Source of the DNA: Callipepla californica brunnescens
Taxonomy: Eukaryota; Chordata; Aves; Galliformes; Odontophoridae
DNA: 64,000 bases
Assembly (NCBI GenBank): GCA_023055505.1
Contig: JALIRH010000001.1
Coordinates: 91,976,530 to 92,040,529 of the forward strand
Direction: 5' to 3'
Shown: positions 38,301 to 51,061 of the stretch, one piece after another
Layout: the number at the start of each line of letters is the position of its first letter
Position numbering within the stretch: the stretch's first letter is position 1
The notes under the pieces: model-generated
Told to the model about the DNA's origin: nothing
Database searches by the model: none
The model's input: only the letters and a program-made list of their open reading frames with translations
Program-made: the position numbers and the translations under genes

Positions 38301-39230
38301 AAGTAGGTCACAATTAATGTACAGACAAATACATATCCTTTTTAATCCCTCTTCGTAATTATTTTACATTTAAATAATTATCTTAAAAATGAAAACTAGA
38401 AGCCTCAATTTTTTCTATGAAATGGATCGTATTTCATAGCCAACTATCTTACTGATGTAAGTCACAACTGCAGTGCTTCAGGGAAACAAAATAATGTGGG
38501 AATTTTCACGTGTCCTTTCCTGTATTCCTTGCATAGGTTACTTCTTCTTAGTCTAGAATTGCAAATACCTTTTTCTTTCTTCTGCTCCACTAATATTTAT
38601 TTATTGTCATGTGACATGACATATCAAGTATGCTATTAGGAGCAGAATCTTCTTTCTGTTGTTCCCACCATATTTTTCTTGTGATCTCTTTGAGCATTTG
38701 TCTGATTATCTGTGCATAAGCTTCTGCACAATTTATTAGATTTGTATTAACGCTCTTCATAAAACTAAAGATAGTAGTCTAAATTTAGTATTGATGTTGT
38801 GGTGTTTTGTCTTTAGAAATTTTTGTGAAAATACTGTGGAAAGTTAGACAAGGAACTCAGATCAAGAAGTAGGCAGTTACATTGCTACTGTGTGAATTGA
38901 AATAGGAGAAAAATAACTGCACTGCTTCCAGTGCTCAGCATAGTTAGGCATGACAGTCGGTTGAATCTCTGCAAGAAGGTTTTCTGACTTTTGAAGTCTC
39001 TGAGATATATATGTGTCTGTGAGTATGCCTGGGGAAAGTCAAATTCTGAGGATCAGTTTAGCAAAGTTTTTTGAGAAAGTTTTGTAAGTTAATCAGCAGA
39101 AAATGTTAAAGAGGAGAGGTCCCTGAGGCTTTTCTTCAGTGAAGCTGCACATCAGAGTATGAGATAGTCAGTTTTCAAGATCAGAAAACTGTTTTTCAGC
39201 CTTCAATTTCCTGATTTGGAGTAGATTTTT
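35346..39230. other. AT-rich non-coding DNA, nothing recognised
   Basis: No gene or transposon is recognised. An AT repeat at 37404-37456 contains two copies of AATAATATATAATGA about 37 bp apart. A local repeat of GAGTATAT words lies near 37808-37850. Confidence 0.6.
37404..37456. repeat. AT-rich repeat with duplicated 15-mer
   Basis: AATAATATATAATGA appears at about 37404 and again at about 37441, with (AT)n between them. Confidence 0.75.
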
Positions 39231-40150
39231 GTATCAACTTCAGCCATCCAACACTGCTCCCCAGCTACCAGACTACAGGGTGTTTTGGGACAGCTTATTC
39301 TCAATGCATCTCCTTGGAGACATTTATTCCATTTCAAGTAAAATACATAGTTTCTAGAGAACATAATTTAAAACTGATATCTCCCGTGTTCCACCAGAAG
39401 CTTGCTAATTCAGCAATGGATTATAAGTCTGTAAAACCAGTTTAGTGTTTCCTTTTTGGTGTTCACTGTAGGTAATTTCAGGAAGAACTGAATATTCCTG
39501 CCATAAAATATTCCGTATTTGTTGAGGATGTTCTATATCTCCTCAGATAGAACTCAGAATGTTTCCAAAGATTAACATAGACCTGGCAGCCCATATTGTC
39601 TTCATTTAAGAGGACGGGCAAAACAGTGGATAGGATCTCACCGTCTGCAGCCAGTCACTACTGAGTCCAGAACTGACAATGGCCTTACAAGATGAATGAG
39701 TGAATGACACTGTTGGCTGCCATTCTATTGAGGGCAAACCCCCTATTCTACAGATTTATCCTTTGGAAAATTAGTAGGAATGGTACAAAACATGGCTATC
39801 GAGTAAGGTAACGGTCAGCTTGGGAACTCAGGGATCCTGTGCTCATTGGCTTATTGGTTCCTTTTTAGGTAGTAGCACAGTGGTCCCTGAGTGTCCATAT
39901 TGTTGAACACCCCAAATGCTTGAGGAATAGCATGTAAGACAGTTTATGGTTTGTAGATTCCTCTAGGATTTAGCTATGAAGTAAACTTGATGGCCATGAG
40001 CAGTTTGTTGCCTGGGGATTTGTTGTCATGCCAGGAAAACAGAGGCTCAGCTGCCAGCCTACCTGCTTTCCAGAGGCTGTTTGCATAAATAAGGTAAGAG
40101 ACCTGAGGAGGCCCAGCAGCTGAGGCAGGCTCCTGAGGATCTACCTTTTA
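39231..40150. other. Unidentified GC-richer segment
   Basis: Less AT-rich than its neighbours, especially 39590-40150, with sharp words such as AAGGTAACGGTCAGCTTGGG, a TTATTGG box near 39851 and TTTGCATAAATAAGG near 40080 that could be a promoter or LTR signal. I cannot match it to any repeat I know, and no reading frame of note runs through it. An ancient LTR, a lncRNA promoter region or simple composition variation are all possible. Confidence 0.3.
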
Positions 40151-40369
40151 GACATAGAGAACTATAGACACATAAATGACACTTATGTGGTTGTGGAAGT
40201 CCCAGCTAAATTTTGAAATTATTAAGACCTGAGGTCAGTAAGCTTTTTAAAGAATCTAAAATGGAATTTAGGGCAATATTAAAAATCCTAACAAGTGACA
40301 AAATATTTTGAATAGACGCTACCATGAATGCTTTTAAAACTGTCACATGAGAGCAAACCGGTATCAAAA

Positions 40370-40860
40370 GAAAAGAAATAATATTTATGACTGTAGAATA
40401 ACATACTCATTACAATTGTTGTTTGTTCATTGTAAGAATAAAAACTCTAACCAGAAAGGAGTTTTTTTCTTTTTCACACATAAAACACTGCCAGGCTGGG
40501 GCTGAAGTGGCTGCAAGGTATCCATTTGAGTCTAATTACTCAACCAGGTTGAATGCAGCCTGTCCAACAAAACTCCATCTGCAGCTTTTAATTGCCTCAA
40601 ATGAGCTCCTAAATAACTACACGGAGTTAAACCACATCATGGATAACTCAATGTAAGTACATAGAAACTCTGAACACCCAGGGCTCTTGAGTGCTCAATT
40701 AAACTTTCCTCGATTATTCAATAGAACTGAAGTGTTCAAATTAAAGGCTTTCATGCTACAGCAGGCTATGACCTCATTCTTAAAATTCAGTATTGCAATG
40801 GAATTTAATTAAGATATTCCCCATAGAAAGCATTACCCTAGAGGTAAGCTTTGTTCCAAA
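40370..40860. promoter_or_regulatory. Candidate conserved non-coding element
   Basis: The segment has balanced, high-complexity sequence with no simple repeats. It has several homeodomain-type words (TAATTAC near 40534, TTTAATTGCC near 40588, TTTAATTAAG near 40803) and paired-like ATTA sites, a texture often seen in vertebrate enhancer-type conserved elements. This is an impression of style only; conservation cannot be seen from one sequence. A 77-codon frame across it (40423-40656, TTG start) shows no known domain. Confidence 0.25.
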
Positions 40861-42620
40861 TACCTCATATAGGCATCTCTCCTGCTGTTAAGTGAATAAC
40901 TTTTGGTGAATCAAAATAAATATTGTCGTGTCATATACTCACTTCTATTGTGGACAGTGTGAGAAAGTAACAGTATGAAATCACTGAAACATTTAACTCA
41001 CTGTGCTGAAATATGCATGCCAAAAATCTTTGTTCTCACTGCATTAAAACTGTAAGCCTCACATTAATTGCTGATTATGTTAGACATGTCCAGTTTGAAT
41101 GGGAATAAGTCATATTTCCCCAGATAGGGATAATTTACAAGTGTATAAATTTTGGTCTCAAAATTTTTGTGAAAAAAATAGCAAAATCAATATCCAGTTG
41201 GAACAGCAATTTAATCTCTGGATATTTTTAGGTTCACGTGGTAACAAGCAATCTATTTTTATTAATAATAATGCAGTGTATTGGAATCATTATATAAAAT
41301 TTAAATTTCTTACTAATTGTATGAAAAGACTATTAATCATATTGGATATAGTCATACAAGTATACAAAGTTTTTGTCATTTTTTTGTTTAGAACCACTGA
41401 AATATGTTATTCTCTCTCTATATATATTTAATTACGCTCAATATAAAAGCCTTACACAATACAAATATTTAATCTCTGCATGAAGTTAATTTTCATACCA
41501 AGTCTTTTATGTATTACTTGAACATATTGTGGATCTCTGAACGTTAAAACTATGTCCCAATGCACATTGCTAATTAAGATGTAAGCAGTATACTGCTGCT
41601 TCTCTTTAAACAGTCATTTCTAAATAATTAAGTATTAGCTAATTCAATCATTGAAAAGAAAAAGACCTCTTCATTTTATTATGCTTTTTTTTTAATATGT
41701 TCATCTAATCAGACTGGGAAAGCCATGCAACTTTAAAATTTTAATTTTGATCATTGGATAAATTTTTTATTTTAGATTATTCTCACCACGTAGAGCTTCA
41801 GAACCTTTTTTTTTTTTTTTTTTTTTTTTTGCATTTCTTTTGTCTTCTGATATCCTCTCATCATCTTCTGTATACTGTCAAAAAACTAATATTAGAAGCT
41901 GGTGATTTTTTACCACTTGTTGATTGAACTTCAATTATTTTAAAAATGAAATTGTCAATGTCTTTTCAGGAAATTAAAAAATGAAACAGTACACCACTGA
42001 TGCAAAAGTTACTTCCTTTCTCTCAACACTTATTTCCCGTGATATATAAATTTAAACCACCCATGAACATATAAAATCTAGGCATTGCAATCTCTGATTT
42101 TTAGGCACATATTTGTATCAGATACATCTAATGGTACTGAATACAGAATAGTGTTGTCAATAACCTTTGTCCAAATTGTAGTGCTGAATATTTATCTTTA
42201 ATATATTTTTAAGAGAGTTGCTAGGTTAGAGCTGACTAATTTCAAATTGCATATAAATAAATAATTTCAGATGTAGTTTTCTGATAATTATCTGAAGTTT
42301 GGAACAATCACATGGAAAAAACATAAAATAACTGTGTAAAAAGCTAAGATAACTAAGAAATGCATCCTGGCTCAGGACCTAAAAAAAAAACAAACAAACA
42401 AAAAACAATGTAAAATCAATCCACTTACTAAGATAAGTGTTATGGTATGTCAAATATTCTCAGAACAATGTCCTCTCCTTCACAAATTGGGTATCAAGAT
42501 TAGAACTGGTACAAGAAATACAGAAAGGGGATAAAGTTTATAATATTGATATTGCTTGACAGTGTTGAAAACATAGTAACTGTGTATCAGTACAAAGGGG
42601 CAAATGACTGCTTGAAGTTT
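40861..42620. other. AT-rich non-coding DNA, nothing recognised
   Basis: Only AT-rich sequence, a 25-base poly-T run (41806-41830) and a CAAA patch near 42380-42405. The 110-codon frame at 41099-41431 is very rich in Ile, Asn, Lys and Phe, as expected from AT-rich chance translation. Confidence 0.6.
41806..41830. repeat. Poly-T run, 25 bases
   Basis: Uninterrupted T-run; no neighbouring retroposon on the minus strand is recognisable. Confidence 0.9.
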
Positions 42621-42930
42621 ATAGATTTATAGATTCATAGATACATTAGGTTGGAAAGGACCTACAAGATCACCTAGTCCAACCTTCCTCACACCACCAT
42701 CCCTACCCACCAAGCTACTAAATCAAATCCCTCAGCACCTCATCTAAACGCTTCTTGAACAGCGCTAGGGACGGTGCCTCAACCACCTCCCTAGGCAGGC
42801 CATTCCAGTGCCTGACCACTCTTTCAGAGAAAAAAATTTTTCCTCAAATCTAAATCTAAATCTTCCCCAGCACAGCTTGTGGCCATTCCCTCTCGTCCTG
42901 TCATTAGTTATCTGTTTGATATGGAGCACT
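42621..42930 (-). mobile_element. CR1 LINE 3' fragment, antisense, relatively young subfamily
   Basis: Begins ATAGATTCATAGATACATTAGG with GTTGGAAAGGACCTACAAG, then TCAGCACCTCATCTAAACGC, TTCTTGAACAGCGCTAGGGA, CCACCTCCCTAGGCAGGCCATTCCAGTG, and TGGCCATTCCCTCTCGTCCTGTCATTAG. It is well preserved and shares distinctive subfamily words with the copy at 50310. Three short frames overlapping it are artefacts. Confidence 0.95.
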
Positions 42931-44150
42931 GTCCCATTAAGGAATCTACTTTTGTTGACACTAATGCAAAGAAGAGTCAACAGATTGTTGTTGTGGTCTT
43001 CCCTAAAACCTTTTCTTTGGAGTTACCAATACAGTTAATGGCTGGATTCTCACTTAATGTTTGAGTGTTAGATCATGCTAACTTAGAACAGCACTGGCCT
43101 TTTCATAGTTTGTTTAATCCTGCCAGTATAGTTCATACATTTATTTTAAAAGTGGACCTGGCTTTTGTACCAAAGGCAAAGGAGGAAAAAAAAGCAGATA
43201 AACTATCATAGGGCACAGATAAATATTAAGCAAATATTTTGGTATAATTTTTTCATCATTACATTTCACTTATTTTAAAAGGAGTTTTTGCATAGTTTGA
43301 GTGATTTATCCCTAGTGCATCTACCACATGACTTCTGCATGATGATGTGAACCAGTCTTTTTTACGCAAGTGGGAAGTGTTTTTCTTCCAAATATTGTCA
43401 GGTTCTTTGGTGGTCAAGTAAAAAATCAAGAGTACAAAAATGTCCTGTCAATCAAATAGCGTGTCAGTTGTAAAAATAAGAAACTAAAGTAACATTTAAT
43501 CTTATAACTGTTTGAATGTATATAATGTCAGCACTGATTGTAAGTTCATCTCTTTTCAACTATCCCAATAAAATGTGAACAATCTTTCTGAGTTTTATGC
43601 TATGAAGTGGCAATATAATTCTTCTAAATCTTTATCCTGCTGGAAAATAAATAATGCAAAATAACTGGTCATTAAAATATTCACTGAAAAGAGAAAATAA
43701 TAGTAAGTTAGGTACTGCATTGTTAGAGATTACTTGGAACAGAAAGAATGAGAGAGGGTTAACAAGTGATTCTCTGGCAGGCTTTTTTATTCATTTCTTC
43801 TGTGATATGATAATTACTTTAGAAGTTATAGCTGAGAAGCACTACTTAATGTTCAGTCAGTCTAATGAATAGTGATACAAAAACCACATATTTGATGCTT
43901 CAAACCAGTGCACAAATGTTCAGAAACTATGTTTATTGTGCAATTATATTGTATTACGGAATAGCTAATTGAAGTATTATCACTAGTTTCCAATTTTTTT
44001 GTAACTTAACAGTAATGAAACTTTTCAGGAAAGCAATTGAAAAACAAGCATGCTCAGTTAATATTAAAGTAATAGAGAACTAATACCAAGGAAGAGCTGT
44101 TCTCTTACTGTTTTCAGCTGCTCTGTTTACAGCAATCATTTGTGTTTCCA

Positions 44151-44286
44151 CTCTATTTTATTTCATTTTATTTTATATTTTATTTTATTTATTTATTATT
44201 TTATTTTCTGTAATGTCTACTTAATTATTTTATTTTGTTTGTTTTATTTTATTTTATTTTATTTTATTTTATTTTATTTTATTTTA
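44151..44286. repeat. (ATTTT)n pentanucleotide microsatellite
   Basis: Two blocks of ATTTT units. The first, 44151-44208, is imperfect; the second, 44229-44286, is nearly pure and holds roughly eleven tandem units. They are separated by about 20 bases of unrelated sequence. Confidence 0.92.
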
Positions 44287-47200
44287 GCTTTAGGACCCTA
44301 ATAATTATTTTAAGATTAATTGTGCAGTGAGTTAGTATTTTTCCCTTCTAGCTTAAACCAGATTTGTCTTTCAGACTTTCAGGAACAAAAAAAGACTATT
44401 ATGAAGTCTTGCTCCTCGTACTTCTGCTACTGAAACCTGTCTTTGTTGGACTTTTTGAGTGTCTGATTAATGTAAATACAAGTAAGAAAAAAATAGTGCT
44501 AAGTTGATTATTTCTCAATAAAGAGTGAAGTAGAATTCATATCATCTTATTCTCATTTACTCTTAGTATCTCACTTTAATATTTCTGTCTCACACTGACC
44601 ATTAAATTGTGGGCTTTTTTAATCAAAACCTCTGACAAAGTACACAGTTAGGTATTCCAAATGACATTATTTGACAAGATCACAACCAAAATTTCAATTT
44701 TCCTTCAATTTCCAAATTCCTGTGGAATTGGGATCATAGGAAGTGCCATATTTAGTTGAACTTGTGGAAGAGTAGTTATTCTGTCATTAAGTCTGACTTA
44801 TCTCAGAGACTTGATTCAGGATATCTTTCAGTCATTGGATACAGTGTGTTTAATGGGAAAAAAAAAGTCTTCTAAGTTCATATGCTTTTTTTTTTATTAT
44901 TATTATTATTTTTAATTTGACGGTGTAAGAGAATGTGGACTTTTTCTGGTGTGTGTGTATGTGCATTCAGATGTCTGTATGTCGAGAAACTCTACAGAAA
45001 CAGAAGTGGCATGTTTTACTCTTGGCATAAGCAATCATACAATGATTAACAGTGAAAATTCAAAATAAGCAATAGGAAGAAAAATACTGTATACAGAACT
45101 AAAATTTCAGGAGCCAAAAACCAAGAAAACATCCAGATTCTTACATTACCTGTTATCATTTTCCTGACAATTACACTGCTTCATGTGGTCAAATGACAAA
45201 TGGCCACATTTGTGGTATACTTTTTTTCTCAGTTGTTTGAACTTTTATCTTTTCACTGATGCCCTTGATGTTTGTGCTGTTGATTTCAACATAAATTTAT
45301 GCATTTCTGTAGTTGCTTGCGTTAGTATATCTCAAGTTGTTTTATTAAAGATCACTGAGATTTGTTTTGTTTGTGGTAAAAGAATGCTAATATTTTTCAT
45401 CTAAAAATTGTTAGAATAATGTAGCTCTCTAAATTGAATCATCTGCAACCCTAATTGTGTTTCTGAATCTTCTACAGTCAGTTCTAGGCAAAAATGTAAA
45501 ACACATTGTCTGAGGCACAACAGGAATACCTGTACCAGTCTGCCTGTGCATACAGATCTTTGCTGCCATGCCCGAGCATAAAACTGAATGGCAGTATGAA
45601 TGGCACTGAACCCCAAAGAGTAGAAAATGACTCTCACCGATTTTCAGAATCTTTTGTATCTTCAGGAGTCTTGGTCTCTTGATGTCTTATTCTATAAGCA
45701 TAACAGGAGTCCTTAATTTTCCTGTCATGATTCTCCTTCCCTGTACATCAACAGGATAAATGGGATTGAGTAACCCTCAGAAATAAGGTAGGGGGGAGGG
45801 AACCAGCTTTTGTTATGAAGATGCTGTAGTTGGTCATTTTTGTCTCTGAGATCTCACCTTTGATGCATGGTTTGACCTTCCCCAAAACCTCTTCTCACTG
45901 CACTTATCTATTTGAAAAAACTTCAGAGAAATTATGTATCTTCTGAAAATCCAGTAATTGCTCTCTAAATCTCAAAATGCTCAAGAATCTTTAATCTATA
46001 TACCCCAGCACCACACATGAAGAAAATGAGGGGGAAATGGGCTCTCACAGTAATAAAATAATGAGAGATCTCCACTTGCATTGAAAGATGAAATTAAGCA
46101 CTGAACTATTTTGTGGACCATCACTCCGTGTTTTGAATGATCGATACTTTCTTTTTTACTAAAGCCTAAAATTCACATCTGAGGTCTGTCTACATGAATC
46201 CCAACACAGAGCTACGCTTTAGAAGGAGTAAGATGTGCAGGCTATCTTTCCTTATTGCATGGCTTTTAAAATCTTTTGTCCAGCCAGCTGAATTCAGTCA
46301 TAAGAATAGAAGTTAATAGAAATTTCCGTAGTTTTTGTTAGATTATTTTAAGAATAAAGATTCATCCTTCCAAGTATTTTTAAGTACTTAAGTACAATAA
46401 CAACTGTTCACTGAATGAGTATAGAGTAAGGAAACATAATTCACTACTTTAGCACCAGCCATTATTTAAATATCCTTCAGAGGATCACAGCTCTCCAAAG
46501 GTCAGAGTTCTCCTACAGTTCCCTGTTTTAGAAGTTCTGAGCAGAATTTTCTTCCCACTGGATATATTCATGCATAGGTTTATGTAATAAAAAGTGTGTG
46601 TGTGCGCATGTACTTTCATGATGAGCAGGGCCTGAGAATCCATCATTGCCTGATCCATGAAGCTTTGCAGGCTTACAGAGTGGAATTAAGTAGGCTAGAC
46701 AGCCATAGAATAGGATTTCATTTCTAAAAAAAAATACAGCAAAAATCTGTGAAATTTCTTCAAATGGATTTTTCTGAGAGCCTTGTGAGGTTTTCCTGAA
46801 CTATGGGTGTAGAAGAATTGTGCCTGTAGCTATAAGGTATGCAAAACGCAGATCATATTGAATGAAGGATGCAGCACAAAAAACTGTTAAATGTAGCCAC
46901 TGTGTCAGAGGCAGAATTACAGTGAAGGTAGGAGCTAATGTACTTAAGTTAAATAACAGTTTGATTTCATACTTTAATCACTTTACATCTCAGGTGCCAC
47001 TAAGAAGATAGCCTTTGCCCATTCTCAGAGAAAATAAAAATGAGGAAAATGCTATTTTTTTTCAAGATTAATATCAACCTACTTCCCTAAATTTCCAGAT
47101 GAATGTACCGAGCATTTGTTTTCTACTACTACTAGAAATCTGGTTTTGAACTATATCTCATCACTACTGCTTTTTTTTGTCAGTTACAGATATTATTAGT

Positions 47201-48426
47201 CAAGACAATAACAAGGAAATCTAATGTTTTTATGGTTATGGATGTCAAGTAGAGTTTTTATCATGGGCAAATCTCTTTTAACACAGGAGAATCTTAATAC
47301 TAGACACAGTCTCAGTGCTACAGCTTGAGGGTGACTTTGAAAATTGATTTACTATTTTCCTGCTCTTTTTGTGGCTTTTATTTGTATGAATCTGCTAATG
47401 AAGCGAATAAGAATTCTTCAAATATAAAGATTGCCAATGTCTGATTAATTTAACTACTGTCTTCAGCAGCCTACTTGTCTGAAATAGAAACTTTCAAATT
47501 TGAATATTCAGCTGGTTTGGTCTTTTACATATTGCAAAATGAATGCTGTATGGTTCAACTCTTAAGTTTAACAAGTGGTCTTTCCTTTTCATATACTTAC
47601 AAACTTGTAAAGAATACTAAATAAATATGCCACCGTGAACAAAGTGAGGAACATCACCATCATTAATACATCTAGTATCATCCTAATTTCTGGGATGATT
47701 TTATTCTGAAAAATTTATATGATCAGCTTCAGAAATGTATAAATACATGAACAGCTGCAACTCAATAATTTAAAAATTTGAAATAATTTCTGATCAATCA
47801 CAGCTTCGTTTAATTAAGACTTTGTGAAGTTTTGTGTGTGTTTCCTTCCTTGAGGTAGAGGAGAGGAAGGGTGAGAGATGAAAATAGGAGGAGAAATAAG
47901 GAATAGGTGAGAAAAGAGAATAACATCCCTCTTGATACATTTTCTCACTTTACTACTGAGTAATGCAGTTTGGCTTTGAAAAACTGTGCTTTGAAAAAGT
48001 GCACGATATTAACTGTGATTAATGCTCAGCAGTAGGTCGAGCTAACATTTATGGGACTGAAAAAGAGGAGGAAATCTAGTGAAAAACTACTGCTGTTGAT
48101 GTTGGCCCACGACTCAGAAGTATGTTATACTAACAAGTTGGCTTAAGATAATTGAGAAATTGATTTTACCCTCTGCTGAGTTCTAAGTAAAAATTCTTCC
48201 AAAAAACTTGTTGCCTGCTGTGTTTTAATATAGTAATTATGTCTGGGCAGGTATTTTTATATAAATGTATGCTTTGAAGTGCTGGATATCAGTATGTAAA
48301 TACTAAAATTGCACACTGGCTTCAGATAATTTGATCATTTCACCTGGGGAAATCTGTGAAAGTTAGGATTTAATTCAAGAAATAAGAATATAGTGTCCTG
48401 TTTTTTACATAACCAGGTACCAGACA

Positions 48427-48449
48427 AAAAAAAAAAAAAAATAAAATAA

Positions 48450-48480
<31 letters not shown>

Positions 48481-48483
48481 TAT
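48427..48483. repeat. A-rich tract fused to (TA)n microsatellite
   Basis: Runs of A interrupted by T (16 A, then AAAT units, then 10 A) pass into about 12 TA units. The minus-strand Tyr/Ile-rich frame over it is meaningless. Confidence 0.9.
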
Positions 48484-50309
48484 TCCTGATCTTAGATTTG
48501 AATCTCTCAAGAAGCATATGATTTACCACACCAAAGGACTGCGCATATGTTTTCCTGGAAGGAAGTGAAAGATGAATGTTGGTGTCACTAAATAGTCTCT
48601 CTCATGAAGAAATCAAAAATGTTTTTCTGTGAAATGCTTAAATGTGTCTTAGTTCAGGGCCTTAAATTTAGCCTAGTAGGAAAACAAAACGGTCAGTCTT
48701 GGATCTTAACTATGTGGCACAAGGTTTTTGCAGTCTCGCAATTAACTTTTCACTAACTGAAGAAATCTTATCCATTGTTTTGGTGCCTGTCCACCAAATT
48801 TGAGATCATTACTGTGAAACATTTAATTTTTTTTGATTAAATTAACTAATCCTGTAATCTGTTGTGGGTAACACAAATAGAGAAGTGTGCTGTGAAATGT
48901 TTTAAGCTCTAAGTATTATTTTACATACCTTATGACCTTTGCATAGGTTTAAAATCATTGTCACTATTGTGCATTTATTGGCTTTATAGCAACGAAAAGC
49001 AAGTCTTCAAGTTAGTAAAAAAAGTAGGGTTTTAATACACTGCACCATTTCTGCCCAGCCAAATGGTGTGTGCCTAACAGTGGCAGGTACCTAACAGTAG
49101 GTAACTTCTGAACCTGAAAGGAAAGTGTGGATCCTGCAGATCTCCTCTTGCAATTCTTAGTCTGGGAACAGCCCAGGCTCTGCACCACCTGCAGGTCGGT
49201 AAATGGTGTACTCTGATATGTAGTGACTTCAGAAAAGAATTTCTCCTTTAGGCTGTGAACTAAAATTAACCCTAGCATTTATTGGATGCATCTGGATTGA
49301 CTTCAGCACTTGGATTCCTATATGTCTCAATCTATATTTTTAAATATTCTTTTAAACATTAGAAAATAGAATCTTTGCACTGCATTGCAAGGGCAAGTAC
49401 TTGCCTCAGCTGGCAATGGTGAACCTATTTCTATAATAAAATTAGACTGGGGAAAGACTGAACCATGGGAACTCCTTTTGCCTAGATTTTTTTTTCTCTA
49501 CACCTTGAGATCCAATAAAGTCATTTAGAAAATCATCAAAAGCTGTTGTTCTGATTACTTAATCTTACTGATTATTTACCTACTACTGAATAGAAATTAG
49601 TATTTCTATTTACAGAAAGATAACACACTTAAAAAAAAAAACAAAAAAAAAAACTACCAGACAAACCCATACGAAGAGCTTTTGGTGTTTTTCCTTATTA
49701 AGGCCACCAACTTTTTCTGAAATAGCCAAATAGTGTTTCTTCCTTTCTTTGGAAGGCCTTTTAAAGTGCATAACTAATTTTAAATTGAATTGATTATATA
49801 AGGATGATGATATCTTTCACACCTCAGAAAGTGGCTCTCTCTCCACAAATCATCTTTTCACTGCAAGGCACATTATTGTGCTGATTCCTTCTATGAATTA
49901 TTCTGAATAAAATAAAAGCCTAATACACAAGCCCTGAAGCGCTTGTATTATACGAAAAATGAGTTATTAAGTACAGAAGAGGACAGTTATTTCTTGATGC
50001 AAGATAATTCAGCAGAAGAGAAATAAGAAGAAAGTTGAATTATGATTTTTTTAAAAGTTTCTTTTTAATTGTACATTTGAATTGTAGGTTGAGAGTAGGA
50101 AATTTTACAGTCAGATAAAGAAAAGGATCTAATGAATAATTAAATATGTTATGAATTTTTTTGAATAATTGATAGTTGGGTGCTTTCTCTGTTCAGTTAC
50201 TTATTACTTGTGTCTGTCAGGAATGGGTCCCTTGGGACTTCTTTTGGTCCTGTATTTGAGGAACTGTTGCTCATAGACAATTATTTTGTTATCGTTTTTT
50301 GGTGTTGAA

Positions 50310-50515
50310 ATAGATTCATAGATACATTAGGTTGGAAAGGACCTACAAGATCATCTAGTCCAACCATCCTCCTACTACCATCCCTACCCACTAAGCTACT
50401 AAATCAAATCCCTTAGCACCTCATCTAAACGCTTCTTGAACAGCGCTAGGGACAGTGCATCAACCACCTCCCTAGGCAGGCCATTCCAATGCCTGACCAC
50501 TCTCTCAGAGAAAAA
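50310..50515 (-). mobile_element. CR1 LINE 3' fragment, antisense, sister of the copy at 42.6 kb
   Basis: Reads ATAGATTCATAGATACATTAGG through CCACCTCCCTAGGCAGGCCATTCC to ACCACTCTCTCAGAG, then stops abruptly. It aligns without gaps to the first 205 or so bases of the 42621 copy with about 11 mismatches counted by eye. It is shorter because of 5' truncation at insertion. Confidence 0.95.
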
Positions 50516-51061
50516 ATTGTGTTTTTGTATGAAAGACTAACATGAAGAAAAACAAGTAGCCAAGGGAAGTTGATTAAATGACATAAAAGTTCTTTCTTCC
50601 TATTTAAACCAAAAATCTTTGCTTCACACTCTCTCCTTTAATATTTATTTTTTCAAAATAATGCAATTTTTTCTTACAAAAAATAAATTATGTGGAAGAA
50701 AATGCTTATCTTGTACAGACCTGGAGGAATATGACAAGAGTGAGTAGAAAAAGGAGCAGTTTGTCATTGTCTTGTTCAATATCAAGTCATTTGCATTGGT
50801 ACAGAAGTGGAAAAATTCTACTGTTTTGTTATGAGTAATACAAAGAAGTGCATAGGTGTAGCTGCAGCTGCATTACTAATAATAAGTCATTGTGCTTCTA
50901 CGTATCCTCTATTGTATCATGTAAGTAGAAGCTTTTACACTATATTGACTAGTTATATACCCCTAAATTATTCTGCTCTTGAGGTACAAGAAATGGAGAA
51001 TCAACTTCAGGTATCAGCACGACATCCTAGACTTGAAAGAGATAGAAGCATAACATTATAA
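50516..51061. other. AT-rich spacer, nothing recognised
   Basis: Contains an 84-codon plus-strand frame (50807-51061) with a short hydrophobic stretch (GVAAAALLIISHCASTYPLL) but no recognisable family or splice context. I treat it as chance. Confidence 0.5.

Larger units (their letters stand above)
42931..50309. other. AT-rich non-coding DNA with microsatellites
   Basis: Seven kilobases with no recognised gene or transposon. It includes the ATTTT array, an ATT/T tract at 44886-44914 and an A-rich/(TA)n tract, listed where notable. A purine-rich patch lies at 47850-47925. The short frames show no domains and none has a convincing splice context. Confidence 0.6.

Noticed and set aside
40423..40656. 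77-codon frame over the candidate conserved element
   Set aside because: Starts at TTG, has no recognisable domain, and conservation-like texture does not require coding.
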